In this document: positions 26,176 through 34,239 of the stretch, piece by piece
How the letters are laid out: the number at the start of each line of letters is the position of its first letter
How positions within the stretch are numbered: the first letter of the stretch is position 1
Assembly (NCBI GenBank): GCA_039925145.1
Contig: JBDSZL010000090.1
Span: 20,095 to 84,094 of the forward strand
Source: JBDSZL01 sp039925145
GTDB lineage: Bacteria; Acidobacteriota; Vicinamibacteria; Vicinamibacterales; SCN-69-37
DNA: 64,000 nt
Reading direction: 5' to 3'
Notes under the pieces: generated by a model
The model's input: the letters and a program-made list of their open reading frames with translations, nothing else
Told to the model about the DNA's origin: nothing
Database searches by the model: none
Made by a program: the position numbers and the translations under genes

Positions 26176-27117
26176 CTAGAGTATGAGGACACTGCTGGGT
26201 GGTGGGAGCCTCTCAGGGTGACGGACCCACGTCTGTCCGATGTCTGTCGAGAGCCAAAGGTTGCCGGCTCGGTCCGCCACTGCGCCGGCCGAGCCCTGCG
26301 TGGCGATGCAACGGGTGTCGGCGATGCCATCGATCCATCGTGGCAGGCCCCGGACGGGCTCGAACGAATGCCGGCGATCCAGCGGTCGTCGATAAATGGC
26401 AGCCTGCTGTGCGAAGTGATCTGTGGATGCGGCCACGAACAGGTCGTTGCCCAAGAACGCTACGGCAGAGCAATACGACGCGTGTAGGCCGTTCTGCTCG
26501 ACCGTCCAGGTGGCTCCACCGTCATGGCTCACGCACAGGCCCGTGGCGGCTGCCGCGATCACGATCTCCGGATCGGTCGGGTGCGCGCACACCTCGTGGA
26601 CATCGGTGTCGATGTCGATGGTCGGGTGCCAGGTCGCACCGCCGTCTGTCGACCGCGGGATGCCGCCGACGTGCACGTTCGCGAGGAGCACCCTCCGATC
26701 CGAGGTAACGGCGATCGAGCGAATTCCGAGTGGTGGGCCGACGCGCTGCCCATCGATGACAGCCGAACCCGCATACCAGGTGTCTCGACCCGCGACGGCC
26801 TCGAAGCCCCGAAGGGGCTCAATGTCGCCAGTGTCGCCCACCCGCAGCACGCGCGCATCGTCGGTCCCGGCGTAGATGACGTCCCCAACCGCCGCGCAGC
26901 AGGAGAGTCGTACCTCGCTCGTCGCAAGCGTAATCCACTTGCCGTCGGGAGTGCGTCGGCGAAGCGCGTGTCCGGAAACGATGGCGAGAGCGCCGCCGTG
27001 ACCGTCTGGTGCGAGCGCGCCGACCGGCTGTCCCGCAAGCTCTTGGTAGCGGTTCTTGCCGGTGCACACGAACACCCCGTCGTCCCATGTCGCCGCCAGC
27101 GCTTGTGGCGTCCTCAT
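26176..27117 (-). CDS. BNR/Asp-box repeat beta-propeller protein
   Basis: This 313-residue protein is predicted to be a beta-propeller. Asp-box motifs S-x-D-x-G-x-T-W are seen three times: STDGGATW, SHDGGATW and STDIGQTW. The order of repeats resembles sialidase-like and photosystem-stability-type propellers of unknown function. No signal peptide is evident from the chosen start (MRTPQALAATWDDGVFVC), so it may be cytoplasmic. The start at 27117 was selected because TATGAT lies six bases upstream; the frame is open further, with an earlier possible start at 27171. Catalytic residues of sialidases are not recognisable, so an enzymatic role is not claimed. Confidence 0.7.
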   Translation of the reverse strand: MRTPQALAATWDDGVFVCTGKNRYQELAGQPVGALAPDGHGGALAIVSGHALRRRTPDGKWITLATSEVRLSCCAAVGDVIYAGTDDARVLRVGDTGDIEPLRGFEAVAGRDTWYAGSAVIDGQRVGPPLGIRSIAVTSDRRVLLANVHVGGIPRSTDGGATWHPTIDIDTDVHEVCAHPTDPEIVIAAAATGLCVSHDGGATWTVEQNGLHASYCSAVAFLGNDLFVAASTDHFAQQAAIYRRPLDRRHSFEPVRGLPRWIDGIADTRCIATQGSAGAVADRAGNLWLSTDIGQTWVRHPERLPPPSSVLIL

Positions 27118-27123
27118 CGGACG

Positions 27124-27129
27124 ATCATA
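27124..27129 (-). promoter_or_regulatory. -10 box of the BNR gene (probable leaderless start)
   Basis: On the minus strand TATGAT is followed by CGTCCG and then the ATG at 27117, giving a six-base spacing and no room for a leader. Confidence 0.5.
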
Positions 27130-27186
27130 TTTGCTGTCGCAGCCGTGAGGACACGCTGCATTGGGATCCACGTGGATTTAGTAAGC

Positions 27187-27224
27187 GTGTCAACGCGAAA
27201 TAGAAACGCGACATAGAAGTGTCA
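27187..27224. repeat. Short tandem repeat flanked by GTGTCA
   Basis: The intergenic stretch 27118-27433 (316 bases, between divergent genes) contains one ordered structure. GTGTCA is followed by two 13-base units, ACGCGAAATAGAA and ACGCGACATAGAA, differing at one base, and then GTGTCA again. It reminds me of the multiple terminal repeats at the ends of IS21-like elements, but no transposase or second end is present. The remaining part of the interval shows no gene that I can support. Confidence 0.5.
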
Positions 27225-27433
27225 GGGAGGCGGCGGCCACGGCGGACGATAGTGCGTACGAGCTCGCGCCGGCCTCCGCCAGAGCCGATCATTCGCTGAC
27301 CACCGTCGTTTAGTATCTCCCGCCGGTGTTCATCACTTTGCGCTAGAGGTATTGAAAGCCGCGCCGCTAGCCTCGGCATTACGTTCTGGTTGGCGCGTCG
27401 CCATCGATGGCCCCTGAGTGTCGAGGAGGAGAA

Positions 27434-28141
27434 ATGCATTCGCTCTTGAAATCCGTGTTGCCCGTCGGTGTGATCATGGCCTGCGGGATTGTGGTGGGCG
27501 GCCCCAACACTCTGGTTCGCGCGGCCCAGACTGTGCGCGCAAGCGCCGTGCAGCAGATTGACCTTGCCGCGCAGCTCGCCGACGGGCGACTGAAACCAGT
27601 GAATCGAGAAGTGGCCGCGCTACAGGAACGCCCGGGCGCCATTCACGTGGCCGAGAGAGAAGGCGCCGGCGTGGTGTGGATTGCCGGCACCGACTTTGCG
27701 GAGGGCACGATCGAAGTAGAGGTTCGCGGCCGTGATGTGTTTCAACGAAGCTTCGTCGGCGTCGCGTTTCACGGACAGGACGACACCACGTACGAGGCCG
27801 TCTATCTGCGCCCGTTCAACTTCCGGACAGAGGATCCGGCGCGCCACCAGCACGCGGTGCAGTACGTCTCATTGTCCGACTATGACTGGCCCCGCCTTCG
27901 GACGGAGTTTCCGGAGGAGTTCGAGAGTCCTGTCGATGCCTCGGCTGAGCCCACCGGTTGGGTACCGCTCCGGGTTCTCGTGACGGACCGCTCGATTCAG
28001 GTGTACGTTGCCGGCGTGAAGTCGGCGACGCTCGAGGTCCGCAAGCTCGGACGTCTCGATCGCGGGCGTATCGGCCTGTGGACGGGTAACAACAGCGACG
28101 GCGCGTTCGCCAATTTCCGCATCGTGACTCCGAAAGGTTGA
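27434..28141 (+). CDS. Secreted LamG/DUF1080-like concanavalin-fold protein
   Basis: This 235-residue protein starts with a signal-peptide-like helix (SLLKSVLPVGVIMACGIVVG, with a probable cut near VRA). The remainder is a beta-rich jelly roll: IEVEVRGRDVFQRSFVGVAF, an acidic AVYLRPFNFRTED segment and the terminal GRIGLWTGNNSDGAFANFRI, which is typical of DUF1080/3-keto-disaccharide-hydrolase-like and LamG domains. No catalytic residues are assigned. A very good ribosome-binding site (GAGGAGG) fixes the start. It overlaps, or nearly overlaps, the following hydrolase gene and probably shares its transcript. Confidence 0.7.
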   Translation: MHSLLKSVLPVGVIMACGIVVGGPNTLVRAAQTVRASAVQQIDLAAQLADGRLKPVNREVAALQERPGAIHVAEREGAGVVWIAGTDFAEGTIEVEVRGRDVFQRSFVGVAFHGQDDTTYEAVYLRPFNFRTEDPARHQHAVQYVSLSDYDWPRLRTEFPEEFESPVDASAEPTGWVPLRVLVTDRSIQVYVAGVKSATLEVRKLGRLDRGRIGLWTGNNSDGAFANFRIVTPKG

Positions 28142-28149
28142 CCACAGAT

Positions 28150-29499
28150 ATGCAGGTGTCACGGATGGGCGGATCGGTTACGGTGGCGGTGCTTGGAGCG
28201 GTCATCACTGGAATGGCACTTCAGGTGCCACCGGTGCGCCCGGTGAAGGAGGACGCGCTCCGTGAGTACGCCGGAACCTATCAATGGGAGCCGAATTCAT
28301 ATCTCTATCTACAGATGTGGGCGGAGCTCTCAGGGACCAGTCAGCTGGTGGCGTTTGATGAGTCCGGAGAGATTCGCACCCTCTATCCGACGGATGCCGA
28401 CCGCTTCTTTGCCGGTCCTGGCGCCGCGGTTCTGACGTCGACCGAGTCCAGGGTCGAGTTTCAGCGTGACGCTACCGGCGCGATAGCGGCGCTGACGTGG
28501 CAGCGCGATGGCGCCGCCGCCCGGCTCGCGCGGCGTGTGGCGATTGAGCGGCGTGAAGAAGTGCAGTTTTCGAACGGCCCCGTCAGGCTGGCCGGAACAC
28601 TCATCAGCCCGACGACCGACCGGAAGCATCCCGCGATCGTGCTCGTGCACGGTTCGGGGCCGGCGAGTCGTGAACAGGTCTTTCCGCTGGCCGGGTTCTT
28701 GGTACGCCACGGCATCGCCGTGTTCGGGTACGACAAGCGCGGCACTGGCGGGTCGACTGGCGACTGGAACACCGCGTCCTTCGAGGAGCTATCTGGCGAT
28801 GTGGTCGCCGCCTTCGAGTACCTGAAAACGCGCAGCGACGTGGACCGCACGCAGATTGGGCTGTTCGGCTGGAGCCAGGCCGGCTGGGTCATGCCCATCG
28901 CCGCCGTCCGTGCGAAAGACATCGCGTTTCTGATCAGTATCTCCGGTCCTGGTGTGCCGGCAGCCGAGACCACACTCGATCAGGCCCACAACGAAATGAC
29001 GGCGCGGGGCATGCCGCCGCAGGTTGTCGAGGAGATAGTGGGACTCATGAAGCTGCAGTACGAATTCGCGCGCACCGGTCAAGGGTGGGATGATTACTCG
29101 GTGAGTCGCGGGAAGATCGCGGCGCGAATGGGAACGCCGCCCGACACATTCCCGGGCACACCGGACCATCCCTACTGGGCGTTTATCCGCCGGTTGTATT
29201 TCTACGATCCTGCGCCGACGCTTCGTCAGCTCCATACGCCGACGCTCGCGTTGTTTGGAGAAAGGGACAACAACATCGTTGCCGACAAAAACAGGGCCGC
29301 CTGGGAGGCCGCCTTGAAGGGCAGCGGGAACCGGGACTACACGCTGCGAATTCTCCCGAAGGCGAATCACTCGATGCTCGAAGCGAAGGTGGGAAGCAAC
29401 GCTGAAATGCCGTCATTGCAGCGATTTGTGCCGGAGTATCGCCCGACCATCCTGGACTGGCTCGCCAAACGAGTCCACGGCTTCAAGTCGTCCCCATAG
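28150..29499 (+). CDS. Secreted alpha/beta hydrolase (dienelactone hydrolase-like)
   Basis: This protein of about 449 residues has an N-terminal signal-type segment (VTVAVLGAVITGMALQVPP), a beta-rich region to about residue 135, and an alpha/beta hydrolase domain. The nucleophile is in LFGWSQAGWVMP (near residue 240), the acid in LFGERDNNIV and the histidine in KANHSMLEAK. The oxyanion region is VHGSGPASREQ. It resembles the family of BAAT/dienelactone-type esterases with an N-terminal extra domain; substrate is unknown. ATG 28150 is preferred to the TTG at 28138, which overlaps the preceding stop. Its stop overlaps by one base the GTG of the kinase N-terminal part. Confidence 0.82.
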   Translation: MQVSRMGGSVTVAVLGAVITGMALQVPPVRPVKEDALREYAGTYQWEPNSYLYLQMWAELSGTSQLVAFDESGEIRTLYPTDADRFFAGPGAAVLTSTESRVEFQRDATGAIAALTWQRDGAAARLARRVAIERREEVQFSNGPVRLAGTLISPTTDRKHPAIVLVHGSGPASREQVFPLAGFLVRHGIAVFGYDKRGTGGSTGDWNTASFEELSGDVVAAFEYLKTRSDVDRTQIGLFGWSQAGWVMPIAAVRAKDIAFLISISGPGVPAAETTLDQAHNEMTARGMPPQVVEEIVGLMKLQYEFARTGQGWDDYSVSRGKIAARMGTPPDTFPGTPDHPYWAFIRRLYFYDPAPTLRQLHTPTLALFGERDNNIVADKNRAAWEAALKGSGNRDYTLRILPKANHSMLEAKVGSNAEMPSLQRFVPEYRPTILDWLAKRVHGFKSSP

Positions 29500-29766
29500 T
29501 GCCGGCCGATCCTCTGATAGCCGCATCTCGACGCGGGTTCTCCATCGCCCGAGTGCTCAAGATCGCCCTCTGGTCCCTACTGTTCTGGACGGGATTGGGC
29601 TGCTTCTTCGCGAGCCAGCTGCTATTGGTTGGCTTGCCGTGGCGCCTGGCGCTGGCGTTCTCCCTGCCGCGATGGTACTCCTGGGGTCTCATCGCGCCCG
29701 GCGTTTTCTGGCTCGACAAGCGCCTCCTCGGGACGCGGAGGCTTGCCTGGCGCGTAGCTTCTGCAC
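29499..29766 (+). pseudogene. N-terminal membrane part of a LytS-type kinase, cut off by a frameshift
   Basis: From GTG 29499 a frame encodes two membrane helices (VLKIALWSLLFWTGLGCFFA and a following hydrophobic stretch) up to KRLLGTRRLAWRVA. It then runs into nonsense, while the adjacent frame continues with HVPLGIAWTLLG and the kinase domain. Removing one T of the TT at 29759-29760 joins the two frames into one protein of about 377 residues. The reading GTA-GCT-CTG-CAC-GTG then gives RVALHVPLGIAW, which looks like a normal family sequence. This may be a real mutation or an assembly error. Confidence 0.65.
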
Positions 29767-30633
29767 GTGCCCCTTGGGATCGCCTGGACACTGCTGGGGA
29801 TCGCCCTGCGATTGGCGACCCGGCCACTGCGCGGCAGTCCCGTGCTTCCGAGCGTTGTGGCATTCTTCCTCGAGCGGTTCTACTGGGACCTGCTGATCTA
29901 CGCGGTTATCGCCGGTGTGGCCATCGCGCGCGACTATGCGATGCAACTGAGGGAGCGCGACCGGCAGGCGCACGAGATGGCCTTGCAGACGGCCGACCTC
30001 GAACGCCGGCTGGTCGAAGCGCGCTTGCAGAGTCTCCGCGCGCAACTCCAGCCGCACTTCCTGTTCAATGCCCTGAACACCATCAGCGCATTCACCGAGG
30101 CGAATCCACAGACGGCTCGACGCTTGATGGGACAACTCGGCGGCCTGCTGCGCGCCTCTTTGACGCATGCATCGCGGCCGCTCGTCACGCTGGGTGAAGA
30201 GTTGACGTTCCTCGATGACTATCTCGCCATTGAGTCGGCACGTTTCGAAGAACGGATGACTGTCGCCGTGCACGTGGATGACGACCTGCTCGATCTGTTG
30301 GTGCCGAGCTTTCTGTTCCAGCCGATTGTCGAGAATGCCATACGCCATGGCGTGGCCTTGCGGTTGTCCGGCGGCGATGTCGAAGTAAGCGCCACGCGCG
30401 ACGGATCGACACTGAATCTGCGGGTGCGCGACAATGGCGTCGGGCTGCCCCCCGGCTGGCACTTCGAGCGCGACGCAGGCGTCGGTCTGAGGAACATCGC
30501 GTCGCGACTCGAGCACGTGTACGGCCAGGCGGGACTTCTGCGCGTCCAGTCCGCGGAGGCAGGTGGCGTGGACGTTCAGATTGATATTCCGCTGCGTCCG
30601 GTACGTCAGCCGCAAACAACTACTGACGCATGA
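29767..30633 (+). CDS. LytS/YehU-type sensor histidine kinase (C-terminal part of a frameshifted gene)
   Basis: This 288-residue frame (GTG start) carries one or two membrane helices (FYWDLLIYAVIAGVAIARDY), a coiled helix, the His_kinase box with LQPHFLFNALNTISAF (phospho-acceptor His) and an HATPase domain with PIVENAIRHG (N box), RDNGVGLPPG and GVGLRNIASRLEHVYG. These are the features of the 5TM-type LytS/YehU family. The missing N-terminal helices are encoded in a different frame just upstream (29499-29766). The gene may be inactive, translated as a shortened kinase, or intact with a sequencing error. It overlaps its response-regulator gene by four bases (ATGA). Confidence 0.85.
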   Translation: MPLGIAWTLLGIALRLATRPLRGSPVLPSVVAFFLERFYWDLLIYAVIAGVAIARDYAMQLRERDRQAHEMALQTADLERRLVEARLQSLRAQLQPHFLFNALNTISAFTEANPQTARRLMGQLGGLLRASLTHASRPLVTLGEELTFLDDYLAIESARFEERMTVAVHVDDDLLDLLVPSFLFQPIVENAIRHGVALRLSGGDVEVSATRDGSTLNLRVRDNGVGLPPGWHFERDAGVGLRNIASRLEHVYGQAGLLRVQSAEAGGVDVQIDIPLRPVRQPQTTTDA

Positions 30634-31466
30634 ATCTTATTCGCGCGGTCGTCGTGGACGATGAAAAGCCCGGGCGCGAGCGGCTTCGGCGTCTGTTGAG
30701 CCGGGACAGGCGCGTCGAGCTGGCGGGTTGCTGCGCCTCTGGCGCCGAGGCCCTGACGTTGATTCGCGAGGCGGCTGTGGCAAACCGCCCCATCCACGTG
30801 ATGTTCCTGGACGTGCAAATGCCAGAGGTCGATGGCTTTGCTGTGATTTCCTCGCTCGTCGCGGATCTCGAGTCAGTGGCGGTTCCAGCGGTCGTCTTCG
30901 TGACAGCGCACGACGAATACGCGCTCCGCGCCTTCGACTCCCATGCCATCGACTACCTCCTCAAGCCGTTCAGCGACGAACGATTCCAGGCCGCGCTCGA
31001 TCGGGTCATCCGGCACGTCAGGGCCGGACACGCACACGTGCTCATGGCACAGATGCACGCGCTGCTCGGCGAAGTCGGCCGCCCCGCCCCGCCCGACGGT
31101 CAGGGCGCGATGGCGACTGGAAGGGCCGTGCTCGATCGCATCGTCGTGAAGGGCGCGCATCGCGTGCGCCTGTTACCCGTCGAACAGATCAGTTGGATCG
31201 AGGCGGACGGGATGTATGTGAAGCTGCACACTCGCGACGGCGCTCTGCATCTGCATCGCGGGCTGCTCGGCTCACTCGGCGCCTCGTTGGACGAGCGCCA
31301 GTTCGTACGGATTCATCGCTCGGCGATTGTCAACATCGACCTCGTCGATGGGTTGCGACAGGATGCGCACGGCGACTACGTCGTGCTGTTGCGCGACCGC
31401 ACCGAGATTCGCGTGGGCCGACGGTTTCGAATGCGGCTGCAGGCGCGGCTCGGCCAATCTCTGTAG
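30630..31466 (+). CDS. LytTR response regulator, copy 1
   Basis: This 278-residue DNA-binding regulator has an N-terminal receiver domain (VVVDDEKPGRERLRRLL, phospho-Asp in MFLDVQMPEVDG near residue 58, switch residues in VFVTAHDEYALRAFD, and LKPFSDERF) and a C-terminal LytTR domain from about residue 170 (RIVVKGAHRVRLLPVEQISW; RQFVRIHRSAIVNIDLVDGL). It is the cognate partner of the kinase gene it overlaps. LytTR regulators often bind paired direct repeats, but I did not identify one with confidence. Its target genes are unknown; the upstream hydrolase and jelly-roll genes are candidates because of their proximity. Confidence 0.92.
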   Translation: MNLIRAVVVDDEKPGRERLRRLLSRDRRVELAGCCASGAEALTLIREAAVANRPIHVMFLDVQMPEVDGFAVISSLVADLESVAVPAVVFVTAHDEYALRAFDSHAIDYLLKPFSDERFQAALDRVIRHVRAGHAHVLMAQMHALLGEVGRPAPPDGQGAMATGRAVLDRIVVKGAHRVRLLPVEQISWIEADGMYVKLHTRDGALHLHRGLLGSLGASLDERQFVRIHRSAIVNIDLVDGLRQDAHGDYVVLLRDRTEIRVGRRFRMRLQARLGQSL

Positions 31467-31592
31467 ATCCTCAGGCAGCGAATCCGGTGACGTGCGGGCG
31501 CGCGATGATGCCGAAACGGCCGACGGGCCAGTAGGGCCGCGGCGCCGAGCCCTGCCCGCCGAGCTCGCCTGACCTGCGTAGGCAGTCGGTCC

Positions 31593-31612
31593 CGGTGTCA
31601 TTTCAGACACCG
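31593..31612. terminator. Hairpin between convergent response-regulator genes
   Basis: CGGTGTC-ATTTCA-GACACCG forms a perfect seven-base stem in the 199-base gap between the two converging LytTR genes. A second, weaker hairpin (ACCTG...CAGGT, 31640-31656) follows. Neither has a T-run; they are possible terminators for either strand. I see no gene in the gap. Confidence 0.4.
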
Positions 31613-31665
31613 CGATGCTCAGCGTGACGCGATCCGCACACCTGCCCAAAACAGGTAATGCCCTC

Positions 31666-32421
31666 TCAGGGCTGCAGCCGCGAGGTGAGGCGCGCGTAGC
31701 CGGCGCGACTCACCGGCAGGCGATGCCCATCGGTGAGCACCGCCACGTGGTTCTCACGGGCATCGACGTCCACGCGCGTCAGCGAGTGAAGGTTCAACAG
31801 GTAGGAGCGGTGGATGCGGACGAACCGCGCCGGGTCGAGCGCGGCTTCCGCCTGCGCCAGCGTCTGATCCTTCAGGTAGTCCTGGCCCTCGGACCGGAAG
31901 CAGACGTAATCGTCCTGCGCTTGCACGTAGTCGATCTTCTCCACAGGTATCACGTGCACCTTGGGCCCATCCCTGACCAGGACGCGATGAGACGGCGTCC
32001 CTGGGGTGCGCGTCGACAGACCGGCCCCCGGCGGCGGTTCCTGGCGGCCGATCCGCTCCCGCGCGCGGTCGAGCGCCGCACGGAGGCGGTCCGCGCTGAA
32101 CGGTTTCAGCAGATAGTCGACCGCGTGGATGTCGAAGGCGCGGATGGCATATTCGTCGTACGCGGTCGTGAACACCACGGCGACATCGCGGCCGACGAGC
32201 TCCATCACCTCGAAGCCGTCGAGCTTCGGCATCTGCACGTCGAGCAGCAGCAGATCGGGTCGCAACTCCGCGACCGCTTTGACCGCCTCGAACCCGTTGG
32301 CACACTCGGCGACCACCTCGATCGCCGGATCGGACGCCACGTATTCGCGGAGCACCGCGCGGGCCAGCGGCTCGTCGTCGACAATCGCCACGCGCAACGG
32401 CGGCGTCTGCATATCAGCCAT
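31666..32421 (-). CDS. LytTR response regulator, copy 2
   Basis: This 251-residue protein has the same layout as the convergent copy: receiver domain (VAIVDDEPLARAVLREYV, phospho-Asp in LLLLDVQMPKLDGFEVM, VVFTTAYDEYAIRAFD, LKPFSADRLRA) and a LytTR DNA-binding domain (HVIPVEKIDYVQAQDDYVCF; ARFVRIHRSYLLNLHSL). GGGGGAC is a good ribosome-binding site; an internal ATG at residue 4 is an alternative start. It overlaps the kinase stop by eight bases and is the last gene of a five-gene minus-strand operon that begins at 35306. Confidence 0.92.
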   Translation of the reverse strand: MADMQTPPLRVAIVDDEPLARAVLREYVASDPAIEVVAECANGFEAVKAVAELRPDLLLLDVQMPKLDGFEVMELVGRDVAVVFTTAYDEYAIRAFDIHAVDYLLKPFSADRLRAALDRARERIGRQEPPPGAGLSTRTPGTPSHRVLVRDGPKVHVIPVEKIDYVQAQDDYVCFRSEGQDYLKDQTLAQAEAALDPARFVRIHRSYLLNLHSLTRVDVDARENHVAVLTDGHRLPVSRAGYARLTSRLQP

Positions 32422-33469
32422 CAGTCCCCCACGGCAGACTCATCATCACTCTGAAGCGGCCCGGCGTGGCCACGGCTTCCATCTGCGCGTTGACGCCGAA
32501 CACCACGGCCAGACGACGCCGCACGTTGTCGAGGCCGACGCCGCCTCGTGTCGGCCACGGCGCGTCGACGTCTCTCGGGTTCTCGACCGCGATGGTGAGG
32601 CGATCGCGGTCACGGTGGATCTCCAGCCGGATGACGCCGCCATCGACGAGCCCGGCAATGCCATGCGCAACCGCATTCTCGAGCAATGGCTGCAGCAGCA
32701 GCGGCGGGACCCGGCACGCGGTGGTGTCCTCGTCGACGTGCCGTTCCACCCGCAGCCGGGAGCCGAACCGCACCTGTTCGATGCTGAGGAACCGGTCGGC
32801 CAGCGTCAACTCGTCCTGTAGGCTGATCTGATCGAGCGTGCTCATGTGCAGAGTCGTGCGCAGGAAGTCGGCCAGCAGCAGGCACATGCGCCGCGCCGCA
32901 CCGGGGTCGCCGCTGGTGAGGGCGCTGATCGAGTTGAGGCTGTTGTAGAGAAAGTGGGGGTTGATTTGTGCACGGAGGGCGCGAAGCTCCGCGTCGCGGC
33001 TGAGAACTTGCAGCTCGAGCTGCTGATGTTCGGCGGCCCGGAACGCCTCGAACGCGAGCACGACGTAGTGCAGCGACAGCACCAGGAGGAAGAGCATCAC
33101 GGCGACGACCAGCAGATACGGCGACTGCTCGCGGAAGCGTTCGGTGGTCGCTCCGAGCGCTGGGAGCGACTCGAGGATGCCAATCCACGTCTGGCTCAGT
33201 GCCATCCAGAAGCCGCCGGCGAACGCCGCCGCGGCGATTGAGGCGGTCAGCAGCGCCGGCAGACCGCTCGTCAGCGGCATCGCGCGGCAGACATACCAGG
33301 CCGAGAGACAGACGAAGGCGTACACGAGCAGCGGCGGCAGCACCAGCACCAGCGCTTCGGGCCAACTCAGGCCCTGCCGCGTGATCACCAGCGCGACCAG
33401 AATGCCGATCGTGAACCATGAGGCGAGATAGGCCGCCAGGCGTTCGAACCTGGCCAGGATCGGGTGCAT
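32414..33469 (-). CDS. LytS/YehU-type sensor histidine kinase, copy 2
   Basis: This intact 351-residue kinase has about four membrane helices in the first 150 residues, a linker, the His_kinase box INPHFLYNSLNSISAL with the phospho-acceptor His, and an HATPase domain with LLLQPLLENAVAHGI and GGVGLDNVRRRLAVVFG. No extracytoplasmic sensory domain is visible, so it probably senses through its membrane segments or through the LiaF-like partners encoded directly upstream. One base separates its start from the stop of the LiaF-like gene, and its own stop overlaps the regulator start. Confidence 0.9.
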   Translation of the reverse strand: MHPILARFERLAAYLASWFTIGILVALVITRQGLSWPEALVLVLPPLLVYAFVCLSAWYVCRAMPLTSGLPALLTASIAAAAFAGGFWMALSQTWIGILESLPALGATTERFREQSPYLLVVAVMLFLLVLSLHYVVLAFEAFRAAEHQQLELQVLSRDAELRALRAQINPHFLYNSLNSISALTSGDPGAARRMCLLLADFLRTTLHMSTLDQISLQDELTLADRFLSIEQVRFGSRLRVERHVDEDTTACRVPPLLLQPLLENAVAHGIAGLVDGGVIRLEIHRDRDRLTIAVENPRDVDAPWPTRGGVGLDNVRRRLAVVFGVNAQMEAVATPGRFRVMMSLPWGTDG

Positions 33470-33470
33470 G

Positions 33471-34220
33471 TCAGCTCTTGATCTGCACGCCGCCCATCAG
33501 CACGAAGCCGCGCAGGACCAGGCGCGGCGCGGCTAGGCCCGCCGCGGCTGGGGCACTGCCTGGCAGCGCAGGGAGGCGCTTGTCCTCGATGCCTCCCATC
33601 ACACACATCACGGGTGCGTCCACGGTCCACGCCGGCGGCACGGTGATTTCACTGCCGCCCATGACCGTGAAGATTTCAATCGTCGCGACCTCGCCCGGCC
33701 CGATCGTCGCCTGGCGCAGATCGAGATGGCACCCGCCCATCATGGCGAAGATGTCGCCGCCGTGAAAATGCAGCGAACTGCTGGCGCGCTGCACGCCACT
33801 CAGCATGGCGAACAGCGTCACCTGATCTCCGGCGGCCAGCTCACCCGGCTCAGGCTCGCGTCGTAGCGTCTGCCGCACGAGCGAGACGCCGATGAGGATG
33901 AGCATCAGCGGCCAGAACAGATCCCAGATGCGGACACGGGTGACCCCGAGCGTGTTCAGCAGCAGCCAGGCCCCGACTACCATCATCAGGATCCCGTTCA
34001 GCCCTCCGCCGCGAGCACGACCCTGCGCGAAGATGAGGGCCCCGATGGCAACCACTCCAAGTGGCCAGATGCGCAGGACTCGGTCGGCGTCAACCAGATG
34101 GAGCCGATCGAGAGTCAGCACGATGCCGAACAGCGCAATCAGCGCGCCCACCACCACCTGCGGGGTCAACGGCACTCCCGCGACCGTGATCGACTTCTCC
34201 CGACGAATTTCCTGCGACAT
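33471..34220 (-). CDS. LiaF-like membrane protein B
   Basis: This 249-residue protein has an N-terminal domain with four short membrane helices (LTPQVVVGALIALFGIVLTL, IWPLGVVAIGALIFA, GILMMVVGAWLLL, LFWPLMLILIGVSLV). Its soluble C-terminal domain is built of repeats of the LiaF/DUF2154 type: LFAMLSGVQR, FHGGDIFAMMGGCHLDLR, EIFTVMGGSEITVPPAWTVD, MCVMGGIEDKR. In Firmicutes LiaF restrains the LiaRS kinase at the membrane; a similar inhibitory or sensory role next to this LytS/LytTR pair is an inference. ATG 34220 is chosen because the conserved domain starts soon after and GGGGT precedes it. It is co-transcribed with its neighbours. Confidence 0.78.
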   Translation of the reverse strand: MSQEIRREKSITVAGVPLTPQVVVGALIALFGIVLTLDRLHLVDADRVLRIWPLGVVAIGALIFAQGRARGGGLNGILMMVVGAWLLLNTLGVTRVRIWDLFWPLMLILIGVSLVRQTLRREPEPGELAAGDQVTLFAMLSGVQRASSSLHFHGGDIFAMMGGCHLDLRQATIGPGEVATIEIFTVMGGSEITVPPAWTVDAPVMCVMGGIEDKRLPALPGSAPAAAGLAAPRLVLRGFVLMGGVQIKS

Positions 34221-34239
34221 GATTACCCCGCTACTGCGT

